Source: Argopecten irradians (Eukaryota; Mollusca; Bivalvia; Pectinida; Pectinidae). Taken from it: a stretch of 64,000 nucleotides of DNA. The position numbers and the translations under genes are program-made. The stretch lies in NCBI RefSeq assembly GCF_041381155.1, contig NC_091138.1, forward strand, positions 38,805,604-38,869,603, written 5' to 3'. The notes under the pieces are model-generated. The model saw nothing but the letters and a program-made list of their open reading frames with translations, ran no database searches and had not been told where the DNA came from. Numbering within the stretch: the first letter of the stretch is position 1; each line of letters opens with the position of its first letter. Below, one piece after another: positions 1-11,300 of this stretch.

Positions 1-13
1 TTATATTATATAC

Positions 14-2450
14 CTTGTTTTCTCTTCATAATTGAGTCTACTCTTGTGGACAACGGCTACACCATAGTCACCAATGGGCCGGAACTGCAACCAAACAAAA
101 AATTATTAGCATAAAATTTATATCAATATTCTGCTTTTGATCTTTCTGACAGAGAATCATAGGTAGCATTTGTGTTTTAATGAATTAAAATTAAAAATGA
201 AGGGAGGGAGAGGGTCATCATAGAAGTAGCCCCTTTATTACCACCGTGCCCCCCTTTAGAGGTTAACCCATCCCTCCCACCTCACATTCAAAGGTAACAC
301 TACCATTAGGTTCCTCCAGTCTGATGCCCACGACTAGTAATTTTATGGCTGGACAAGTGTTAACTGTAATCAACTAGTCTGATTGAACTAGTGACTTCCC
401 ACCCAATTAAAATCATTATAAAATACTATATCTGCAGTGGTCAATTGCATTTTCAACACATTTTGAGTGTATTCTGTATGTGATTATTTCAGTCCGGATG
501 TGTCATTTTGTTCAAATTTACGTTCACGAATGTATCCAGACTGCACTTTGTGTCAAAAATTGTAAACTAATGATGACCTAAGTGGTGAAGCAAAACAGCT
601 GTATATTTATTTTGGACTAGTGTTTAAATTGTCGGGCTAGTAAAATAAGGACTAGCAGTGAAAAAAGTTAATGTCACAGACTGTTCCTCTTACTAGTTAT
701 TGTACCTACCTCACATTTATAGCTAACATAAGCTAACACTTTTACTAGCCCCTTACCTCTACGCACCTCCTGTAGACAGCCCCCCACCCACCCACACACA
801 CAAACAGGCCTGTAGCAGATAATGTATCACGACCCCTTCCTTAGCCCCACTAGGTCCCTCCTGTAGACATAACACTCCCACAGGTAACATTAGGTACCTC
901 TAGTAGCTTGTAGCCTGACCCCTTTACTACAGCTTCTTACCACTAGGTCCCTCCTGAAAGTGTTACCCCCCCATTTACTACAGCCCCCACTAGGTCCCTA
1001 TTGTAAGTATTAGCCCCCTTTACTACAGCCCCTTAACACCAAGTCCCTCCTGTAAGTATTAGCCCCTTTTTCTACAGCCCCTTACCACTAGGTCCCTCCT
1101 GAAAGTGTTACCCCCCCCCCTATTTACTACAGCCCCCACTAGGTCCCTCTTGTAAGTATTAGCCCCCTTTACTACAGCCCCTTAGCACCAAGTCCCTCCT
1201 GTAAGTATTAGCCCCCTTTACTACAGCCCCTTACCACTAGGTCCCTCCAGTAAGTATTAGCCCCCTTTACTACAGCCCCCAATAGGTCCCTCCTGTAAGT
1301 ATTAGCCCCCTTTACTACAGCCTCTTACCACTAGGTCCCTCCTGTAAGTATTAGCCCCCTTTACTACAGCCCCTTACCACTAGGTCCCTCCTGAACGTGT
1401 TATCCCCCTTTACTACAGCTCCTTACCACTAGGTCCCTCCTGTAAGTATTAGCCCCCTTTACTACAGCCCCTTACCACTAGGTCCCTCCTGTAAGTATTA
1501 GCCCCCTTTACTACAGCCCCTTACCACTAGGTCCCTCCTGAACGTGTTATCCCCTCTTTACTACAGCCCCTTACCACTAGGTCCCTCCTGTAAGTTTTAG
1601 CCCCCTTTACTACAGCCCCTTAACACTAGGTCCCTCCTGTAAGTATTAGCCCCCTTTACTACAGCCCCTTACCACTAGGTCCCTCCTGTATGTGTTATCC
1701 CCATTTACTACAGCTTCTTACCACTAGGTCCCTCCTGTAAGTTTTAGCCCCCTTTACTACAGCCCCTTAACACTAGGTCCCTCCTGTAAGTTTTAGCCCC
1801 CTTTACTACAGCCCCTTAACACTAGGTCCCTCCTGTAAGTATTAGCCCCCTTTACTACAGCCCCTTACCACTAGGTCCCTCCTGAAATTGTTATTCCTCC
1901 CCCGACCCGACCCCTTCACTACAAGCCACTTATCACTAGGTCCCTCCTGTAGGCATTACCCCACCTCCCCGACCCCTTCACTACAAGCCCTTTATCACTA
2001 GATCCCACCTGTAGGCGTTATCCCACCTCCCCGATCCCTTTACTACAGCCCCTTACCACAAGGTCCCACTTGTAGGCGTTACCCTCCCCCGACTCCTTTA
2101 CCACAGCCCCTTACCACTAGGTCCCTCCTGTAGGCGTTGGCCCTCCGCTTGCCCTCCACCACCAGGAACACGGCCAGCCCCACACATAGGATCATTAGCA
2201 CGATGAAGGCTGGTCCAAGGAATTGGTCATTCCAGTCCCACAGGTAGATATGGCGCGTCCTCAAAGTGACCACAAGGATTCCAACTATACCAAGTACCAA
2301 TCCGAAAACAAACACTATCCCCGCCACCAGGCAGCAGGGCCGTCCGGGGCCTAGGTTCACGCCATTCAGCTCCCCTTTAATCTGGCCCTGTATAAAGTCG
2401 TGGTAGGCCACCACCGTATCTTTGTCGATGTCATGGCGACTTTTAGACAT
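14..2450 (-). CDS. Unrecognised two-pass membrane protein, N-terminal exons (partial)
   Basis: Two coding exons are visible, read leftwards. Exon 1 is 2450-2115 (ATG at 2450-2448, donor GTG|GTAAGG) and exon 2 is 84-14 (acceptor TTTGGTTGCAG before 84, donor AAG|GTATAT after 14). The junction is phase 0 and open. Exon 1 encodes 112 residues: a polar N-terminus, a hydrophobic segment at about residues 39-63 starting PCCLVAGIVF, a short loop with YLWDWNDQF, a second hydrophobic segment at about 78-99, then a basic stretch KRRANAYRRDLV. Exon 2 continues with FRPIGDYGVAVVHKSRLNYE. No signal peptide is obvious, so a two-pass topology with both ends on one side is the simple inference. I do not recognise the family. 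The gene is divergent from PTCD1, about 2.9 kb away, and runs off the left edge. The 2.0 kb intron is largely a tandem array derived from the end of exon 1; a further small exon inside it cannot be excluded. Confidence 0.7.
85..844. other. Distal part of intron 1 of the membrane-protein gene
   Basis: No exon, RNA gene or clear element is visible. Pyrimidine-rich strings with AGGT-like cores (around 240-330 and 690-800) look like decayed members of the neighbouring tandem array. Confidence 0.4.
845..2135 (-). repeat. Tandem array copied from the exon 1 end and splice donor
   Basis: Roughly 25 head-to-tail units fill intron 1 of the membrane-protein gene. Read on the minus strand, each unit carries the sequence AGGAGGGACCTAGTGGTAAG, which is identical to the end of exon 1 plus its donor (2128-2110). 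Units next to the exon are about 60 nt and also repeat the exon letters AACGCCTAC. Farther units settle to about 49 nt and end in CTTACAG or similar, so many units look like a 13-nt mini-exon between an AG and a GT. Similarity to the exon decays with distance, as expected if the array grew from the exon boundary. Confidence 0.9.
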
Positions 2451-4087
2451 CGTTATAAGTCGAAATTATTATGATTTACGAAATGTTTTCCCTCATCAGG
2501 AACTGTATTTTTGTAACTGCTCTTTTACTTCCGTTAATCACTATCCCACAATGCACCTGTATTTACCTGACTCACCTGTGACATGCGCAGTGATTACATA
2601 CCTGGAACACCATAAATTGTATAGCTCCACTTGACTTCTTATTTGGGACGCACATGTTTACAGACGTGTATAGGACTGATAAAGGTTTAATCAGAAATCA
2701 AATTAAACATAAAAAAAAAGAATTATGTAAAATCATTTTAGTTGGTACTGAAACGACTTCACTTTTTATATCAAAGTCTTAAATATTTTGCTGAGAACTT
2801 TTAAATTGATATACATGTACATAAGAGACATTTGGAAGACATATATGTTACATGTACCAGAAACATATATCTCTTAGATATGTTTCTGTTTCTGCATATC
2901 ATGTATCAAGTAATCTCATCTGCGTCTTGCATGTACATAATATGTAAAATCATTTTCGAGTTTACAAACAAGATGTCATGATAAATGGTCTGGTAATGTA
3001 ATAAACGGAACAAATCGTCAACATCATAAAAAAACGAACGTATTCAGTATAAACAATGGTATTTTGGACAAAAAGAGTTTTGTCGAAAAGCCATTCACAA
3101 AATGTATTATTTTAAATAAACTTTAATCTTTTTTAATTATTGATTTAAAAGACATAGGTTGTAAAAAATCGTCACGGAAAGAAATTTCGCTGCATGAAAA
3201 GAATAGATACTCCTCTGAGTGCTTAGTTTTGAAATTATTAAGCACATTACAAAAATTTGTAGTCAAATTGTTCTATAAATTCTAGTGTGTTTGGACCATC
3301 CTTTCTGCAGTATTGCGATTTCTGAGATATCGGAACATCATGTTCACGTGTCGGCTTGGAGTCCTTCCATCAATTCTGATTCTGAGATTCAGTGTTTCAT
3401 TTCTGAAAGCAATTTGTATATTCTTAGTGCATCAGTAAGGACTAAAGGATAATATGCAATCTAAGTTTCTGCCAATGTATGTTAAAAATTATTTATCGGA
3501 ATAAATATAACTAATATTTGTCTTCTGACCGGTGAAGATGTTGGCGTACATCAGGGTGCAGTTTTATGTAGGTTATTTTTAAGTGTATATGATTTCACAC
3601 GCCTTTATTCTTCACTGATGGCTTTGTGCATAATTATCAGTTAATTCTAATTGACGTTTAATTAAAACCGAAAAAGTTTAAGCAAAAAAATGTCTATTTA
3701 GGGTTATCCGACCCTAATTTTTTACCACCGACCCTATTTTTTCCCACTTTTCTACGAAAAAAAAGAAAAGAAACAGAAGTCGGGATGTTCATCTCAGACT
3801 CCGGTTCCTGTCAATACTTTAGAATGAAAGACTCTATTTTTTCCCAATGCAACCCTAAACAGACATAATTTTTGGCCTTGCATGACAAGGCGACAAGCCA
3901 TATAATGACTTTTCGAAACCGATTTATTTAAAATTTTCTTGAAAATTGGATAGGGACCCTGAACATCATGATGGGATCTGGACTGGAGATCCAATGCGGT
4001 TCCTTATATTTTTCCACATGACCGACGTGATTTTATTAATAAAAATTGTATTTATTGGGGGTGTTCTGAATTACATTTATTTTAGTA
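2451..4087. other. Intergenic DNA between divergent genes
   Basis: AT-rich, with no supported gene. It must contain the promoter and 5' UTR of the minus-strand membrane-protein gene, but no convincing core-promoter motif is visible. Short palindromes built on TACATGTA occur near 2810-2880. Confidence 0.4.
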
Positions 4088-4361
4088 TGTACAAACACAG
4101 GGATCTGAGAATTAGTTACAGATTATATAATCATGGACCCACCAGAGTGCCCTAAGACCATTTTTAAACGTTTAAGAGCTCTGTATAAAAAAAACCGATA
4201 AAAATCATACTATACATGGTACTTTATACGAGTATGTAGAGTATGATTTTTATCGTTTTTTTATCTAGACCTCTAAAACGTTTAAAATGGTCTTAGGGCA
4301 CTCTGGTGGGTCCAAGATTATATAATCTGTAACTAATTTTCAGATCCCTGTGTGTACAAAT
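4088..4361. repeat. Long palindromic MITE-like element, family D copy 1
   Basis: Two arms of roughly 120 nt form an imperfect palindrome (about 4090-4216 and 4232-4358) with a short central spacer. The outer ends read ACACAGGGATCTGA on the left and its complement TCAGATCCCTGTGT on the right. Inner landmarks are CCACCAGAGTGCCCTAAGAC and the complement GTCTTAGGGCACTCTGGTGG. Related copies occur at 24405-24625, 26690-26765 and 38098-38225. There is no coding capacity. This looks like a non-autonomous fold-back transposon; the superfamily is not determined. Confidence 0.8.
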
Positions 4362-4625
4362 GCATCAATCAATGATCACATCATCATCTGACATCATCAC
4401 TGTCATTATTTTCATCATCATCTCATTCAGTGGCGAGAGTCTGGGGTATGCAAGACTACAACATCAATATCATCATCATTTTCATCATCATAATGATCAT
4501 ATCTTCAAAAACCATCAAACATGTTACCATAATCTTCATCATATCATCATCACCATAACCATCATATCCTCATCATCATTTAATCTTCATGAAATCATCA
4601 TCACCATCCTTATCAACATTTGAGT
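4362..4625 (+). repeat. ATC-rich simple-sequence region
   Basis: Irregular microsatellite dominated by atc/cat triplets, lying directly beside the palindromic element. The open frame through it is only a product of the triplet repeat. Confidence 0.85.
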
Positions 4626-5039
4626 CAAAAAAATCCGTTGTCAAAAAGATGATTTTTCTGGAAACCAACCAGTATGTTTGCATATTCTACTGTGTGTCCA
4701 GATTTTTTCCGAATGTCTGGAGCTGCTCACGATCGAATGGGTAGATAATGTGTTTCATGAGATGCAAACAATATTATATCCCAAATCACGAATAGATCTA
4801 GTGTTTCTTTATTGGTAGCGTCCCAGTAGACATAATGATGTATAAATATGAAACATATATTGAATAATTACTGTACCCAATATAAAATGGTTTTTTTTCT
4901 CTGATAAATCTACAACCCATGGATTTCCATGGACATAATTATATGTAGAAGAAGTGAAGAGTTTTACGTGCCGTGACGCTATAACGTTTCGGGGCACGAG
5001 TATTATATGTACAGATGAATCACTATATAATTATAGTTC

Positions 5040-5353
5040 CGGACCGGGAGCAGGGCCAAAAATTAGCGTCGTCTTCTGTATCACACAGACGCTTAAAATG
5101 GCAGACACATGTGAAAACAACCTGACAACTTCAGTCACCTTTACCTCATTTGTGTTGTAGTGAAAAGGAATTAACTTTGAAGCTTTCTTTCAGCATCTCT
5201 TCATACTCATAACGAATGGAATGTTAACTTTAAATCGTATGTTATGTGACATAATCCGTGTGACCGATTATTTCACAACATTGTATCTCAATATCTGATT
5301 ATGAATATCTACAGTGTACCAGTCAACTTCTCCTGTGCTTGAGTATTAAAGCA
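5040..5353 (+). promoter_or_regulatory. Putative PTCD1 promoter and 5' UTR with a small upstream ORF
   Basis: The segment precedes the PTCD1 start codon. A GC-richer stretch lies at 5041-5080. AAAATGGCAGAC at 5095 resembles the YY1-type downstream element common in promoters of mitochondrial and housekeeping genes. That ATG (5098) opens a 20-codon upstream ORF ending at 5160. The PTCD1 start was placed at 5354: it is the first in-frame ATG and is followed by a basic, hydroxylated N-terminus typical of a mitochondrial presequence. The transcription start itself cannot be located. Confidence 0.35.
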
Positions 5354-8300
5354 ATGCACCGATTGGTGCTATCCCCCTTAATTCGGGGTATCGTCTCTGG
5401 ATTAAAATGCAATAATATTTACAGGACTTGCCATATAACCAGGTCTTTTGGTCTGTATCTGTCAAAAAGTACACAAATTTACACTTTGCCAACTTGTGGT
5501 CACAAGGTCAGATCAGAAAGGAAAAATTACTTTCAAACCCCACTTAACATCAGTAGCACATGTACATACGTCACTGGCCGGAATGATGAACTGCATCACA
5601 ACAGAAAGCCACGCGCCAGGAGGGGAGAAGATTCCTATGAACTTTATGAGGATGAATTAAATGCAAGGAAAACTGAATTTCATAATACTCAAAAGTATGA
5701 CAAAGATGACTTTGACCAAGAAGAATTTTCTCTGTCCTCTCAAAATCAGGCCGAACCAGGAGATAACTTTGGTGACCTTTCAAAAGATCTCAATATGGAG
5801 CCTTACTGGTTACAGGATGAAAAGTATGTTTGATATGGAGAAGTATGACAAATAGGGCTGATATCACTGTGAAACCAAAGCCATGTTTCAGACCAACAAA
5901 ATTTGTCACCCCTTTTGGGGTAAGACACGAAAATCTCAACCTGAGGGATTTTCAGTCACCAACAGCAAACACCAGACTTTGCCATGTGTTTGACAGCCCA
6001 AAGGGGATGAAAAAGTCGTTAATGTATATTATAGATATTAGATCTGATGTAGAAACAAAATGTTGCCTATATGACCTGGCCCTAGAATTATTAACATGCT
6101 GAGCTGAAAGATCAGCTTTCTCAGTTGGACAACTTCATCCAAAAACCAAGATGCTCCAATATTTAGTATTGGACTTAAACATAAATACTTAAAGGGACAA
6201 TTCACTCTGGCTAATTCTTTTACATAACAAGAAGCAAAATATGGCATAAATGTATTGTTCTACGTTTCTTATGAAACATATATATAAAATATTGACAAAT
6301 TCCACGTCATTGTGTAATATTTTAATTAATATCGTTGAAATATCAAATCGTTGATCAATACGATTAAGCAGGTACAATATGGACGCTGTACCCATACCCG
6401 AGCCAAAGTCACGCACGTTTAACAAATAAATTACATAACCACTGCAAAGGTGAAAAAATGATTTTTAGGCAAGACAATTCACCTAATAAGGTAAACACAC
6501 CACTGTCAGAGCGATTTGAGCAGTTCTAGACAAAAGTTGCATTACTCTACGAGCAAGGGACAGGGTACGGCATACAAGAAGTTCGACCACAATGTGTAAT
6601 GGCGGACAGCGAGCGAGTTTGAACATCTACACACATGTCACAACCATGGGCTTTTCAGGCATATCACAGTAAAACCGACCGATCTAATTTCCATTAGAAC
6701 TGGTTTTTTCCGATATATGTACACATTTTAATGTTCTCTTAGACTGAATTGTCCCTTTAAAGTGAACAGTCGGGCAAGGATGGCTAAAGTCGGTAAAAAT
6801 GATGTGAATGTATCCAGTATAATTTCTTATGAAATTGAAAAATAAAATCTCATCAAAATCTGTCTGCATACAAAGAAATTTATTTAATCTATAGCAATTC
6901 TAAAACGTCCTCCCGGCTGACTATGTCCGTGGTTACATTTCCACGCAGCCTCGCTTTCAATGCTTTCAACTTTTTTTATTTCAATGGTCAGAACTGGGAA
7001 ACGTAAGCAGGACTTGACCGTCGTATTAATATGTGAGAACTTTTGGAAAGCCAATAAACGCATTTAGACTGGTTTTCTTTGCCCGACTATTCACTTTAAA
7101 CATACTTGAATGAAGGGCTACCAAAATTGTTTTATGTTGTTTGCCAAAAATGACTCTCTTGTTCAGTCAATGTGTTCAGGACCAAGTAAACAATCTATAA
7201 CAGTTTTAATTCACTTCTTGATAACTAAGAGCCCCTAAATTTCTAGCTTGTAGAAGTTTGACTACTGACTGTCAAGTTTTTTTTAAGGAATGACCTTGGC
7301 CTTCACTGAAGGTCCAATAATACGTCTTTATATAACAATAGTGAAAAGGACCCATAAATAGTTCATATTTAGCATGTGTGGTACAGATAGGGCTTTATAG
7401 CTACTCTATTGTGGAAATCAATAATTTTGATGATCATTCAATATCACATGTCATATACATATACATACAGATGAATTACATGTACTGGTATATATATATT
7501 CATAAAATGGCTTAAACGAGTCTGTGCCATATTTGTAAATTTGTGTATTTATAAGGGGATAGTAATTGTTTGTGATATTTTACTAAATAGCAGTACATAA
7601 ATGAAAAATTCTATTTATTTTAAGTGATACTGAAAAGAAAGAATATTTTCTTAGTTATATAGATTATATACATGTATATTAATATTGTTGTATTGTACAG
7701 TATTGATGTGCTAGGGTTATATCATATTGGACGCAAAATTGTTTTGAAATATGAGATACATAATTACATTTCTTGTTTCTAAATTCATTTATAGTTTTGA
7801 TGCACCTCTTGACCATGAAAAACCTCACCGTAGACTTTCTGTAGAAGATCGACGTCATCCACAGGAGTGGTACTTTGACCAGATTGTAGCTATGGGGAAA
7901 GAAGGCAAGGTATGTAATTAGCTGATCAGATGAGCAAATAAAGATTTAGTATGATGACTAAATCTAAATACCTAATATGTCGGAGAATATTGATATGAAC
8001 CAAGATACCTTCATCAGAGTTATGCCCCTTTGTTACAAGGTTGAGTATAAGTTGGCCTCTTGGAAACAGTTTCCACAGATGAACCACATTGGCAGATAGC
8101 TTGCATTAAGCATCATCTTATGTAAACAATCATACAGCCAGCTGACAATATGGAGGAAATTACGATAATCATACTTTAACAACATCATTTTACTACATGT
8201 ACAAATGTATCTTGAAACTGCAATATGTATTGAGATATTTGGGGTTGTGAAAGGCTATAAATATCAGAAATACACCTCAAATTATCTTTTCTTGATGAAG

Positions 8301-11300
8301 TTTTAAGTCTTCTTTTTGACTAAAATGTTTTCATGTAATGCCTCAATATTTATCTATAAATGTACTTCTTATGATGCAATATGTCATCTCATTAGGTAGC
8401 CTATAAAAATCATGTATTTCCCTTGCAGGTAGGTATTGATTATGACGTCATATGTTTGCAAACGTAACATTATACAGTTGGTGACTTGAGTTTGGGGCAA
8501 CAGATGATTTGTTGGACCCGAAGACAAACTGTTGCCCAAGGCCAAAGGCCGAGGGCAACAGTTTGTGTGAGGATCCAACAAATCATCTGTTGCCCGAGAA
8601 CCCAGTCGATAACTGTTTTGTTATACTCCATTGTGATGTCATTCCGGTCCAACAGCAAATTTTAACAGTCTATTTTAACAGTTCTTTGGACCGCTCGACG
8701 GAACAGTTCATTCGAAGAATAGGGGGAGCTAATGTTGTCACCCCGGCGTCGGCGTCGGCGTCAGCGTTGGCGTCCCATTTGGCGTCCCATTTCACATTAA
8801 AGTTTTTGAGCAAGTTTCTGTTTCGTCAATTGTTTGAGCTTAAGTCATCATAAATGTTTATGATTTTATTTTCCTAATGTGTATGGATGCTGAACGTGAT
8901 AATACAACCAATTTGGGGCCCTGTAGGGGTTTTTTGAGTCTGTTAATTTGTCATAATTCCATGTTAAAGTTTTTGAGCAAGTTTCTATTTTGTCTATTGT
9001 TTAAGCTCAAGTCATCATAAATGTTTAAGATTTTATTTTCCTATTGTGTATGGATGCTGAACTTGATAATAAAACCATGCCAATTTTTTGCCCTTTAGGT
9101 TTTTTTTGAGTCTGTTAATTTGTCATATTTCCATGTTAAAGTTTTTGAGCAAGTTTCTATTTTGTCTATTGTTTAAGCTTAAGTCATCATAAATGTTTAT
9201 GATTTTATTTTCCTAATGTGTATGGATGCTGAACGTGATAATACAACCAATTTGGGGCCCTTTAGGGGGTTTTTGAGTCTGTTAATTTGTCATATTTCCA
9301 TGTTTAAATAATAAATACTTGAACATCAACTTCTTCTGAATAGGCGAGCTTTGCTGTTCTCCAACAGCTCTTGTTGTCAATAGAGTTTATATAGTAACTA
9401 TTTTATAGGGGTATAACAATATACTTTTTAGAAAAAAACTGTGTTTTGCTCATAAAATAATGAGGTCACAATAGACACCAATCTGACTGTTTCGGCAGGG
9501 GAGGTAACTCCACAATCTGCATAGATAGAATACGTGTAACAGGTTTTTGTGTCTGTGTTTAGGTACTGAAGGCTATTGCAGTGCTAGATGATTGGATGCT
9601 GGTTCGTGACCGAGTCATGCCCAATGAAGATATTTTTACAGCTGTCATTGGTATCATTGGTCGAACTGGAAACGTCAAGCTGGCTTTCAAGTACTTCAAA
9701 AAGGTGTGTACAACTAGGCTGGATGCATTGAAAACAGATTCAGTGGAAATGTTATTAACTTGGACTTATATATGTTACATAGTGTCTATAAACTCAAACA
9801 TATGTACACTGTTTAATTTGAATTATTTTTTTTTGATTCTCACTAAAACATTTTACTATAGTATACATTTACGTTTAAATGATTTTAACTTGAGTGCTCA
9901 AAACACTCAAAGTGGTTTTATAGAACCAACAACTCTGACTTAAGGAGATTTGACTAAACTTGATAACTTGAGTATTTAGTATAATTTTTCAGAAAAAAAC
10001 CCCTTAAAATCTGTTCATATGACATTTTGGACTTAATTAAGTCCCTATCTTATACTATCTATAACCTGAAAAACTACAAATGACCAAAGCAAAAATAATA
10101 CTTTAAGTGCAAACTTTTCACTCTATTGCATATAATTTCTATGTCATTTATATTGTATTGCTGATTCTGTGTTTCCAGATGAGAAATTATGGTCTGAGGC
10201 CAAATGATGCTACGTTTACAGCTCTGTTCAATGCTTGTGCCAATTGTCCAGATAAGATAAAAGCCCAGAAAAAAGGATATTTTCTCAGAAAATACATGCA
10301 CCAATTAGAGATTATACCCCAAATGATCACCTATAATGCAATCATAAAGATGTATGCGAGGTTAGGAGATCTTCCAAATGCCTTCCTGGTAGCAGACGAA
10401 GCCATGTCAAATAGACGAGCAGCAGACAAATTCTTTATCGGAAGCTTATTGTCAGCAGCCATTAGTGACAAGGAGGAGGGTCTTCTGTATGCCATAGAGG
10501 TTAGTGTTCGCTTATTTCTCCTTTGATATAGTAGCTACACTTCTGTCTGCCATAGAGGTGAGTGTTCGCTTATTTCTCCTTTGAGTTAGTAGCTACATTT
10601 CTGTATGCCATAGAGGTGAGTGTTCGCTTATTTCTCCTTTGATTCAGTAGTTACACTTCTGTCTGCCATAGAGGTTAGAAGTCGCTTATTTCTCCTCTTT
10701 GATTTAGTAACTACATTTCTGTCTGCCATAGAGGTTAGTAGTCGCTTATTTATCCTTTGATTTAGTAGCTACATTCTGTCTGCCATAGAGGTGAGTGTTC
10801 GCATATTTTTCATCTTTGATTTAGTATCTACATTTCTGTCTGCCATAGAGGTTAGGGTTTGCTTATATCTCCTCTTTGGGCTAGTAGTTACACTTCTGTA
10901 TGCCATAGAGGTTAGTAGTCGTTATTTCTCCTCTTTGATTAAGAAGCAACATATCTGTTTGCCATAGAGGTGAGTGTTCGCTTATTTCTCCTCTTTGGAC
11001 TAGTAGTTACGTAGTGTTTGCTTATTTATGATTTGATTTAGTAGTTACACTTCTGTATGCCAGAGAAGTTAGTGTTCGCTTATTTCTCCTCTTTGGACTA
11101 GTAGTTACACTTCCGTCTGCCATAGAGCTTAGTGTTTGCTTATTTCACCTCTTTGAGTTAGTAGCTACATTTCCGTATGCCATAGATGTGAGTGTTCGCT
11201 TATTTCTCCCCTTTGAGTTAGTAGCTACATTTCTGTATGCCATAGAGGTGAGTGTTCGCTTATTTCTCCTCTTTGATTTAGTAGTTACATTTCTGTCTGC

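Noticed and set aside
4360..4623. 87-codon histidine/isoleucine-rich frame
   Set aside because: Produced by the ATC microsatellite.
5830..6102. Open frame just after PTCD1 exon 1, with a protein-like stretch RPTKFVTPFGVRHENLNL
   Set aside because: The exon 1 donor (AA|GTATGT) joins in phase to 7795 and gives the expected PTCD1 sequence. No splice sites place this frame in the transcript, and it is not seen in PTCD1.
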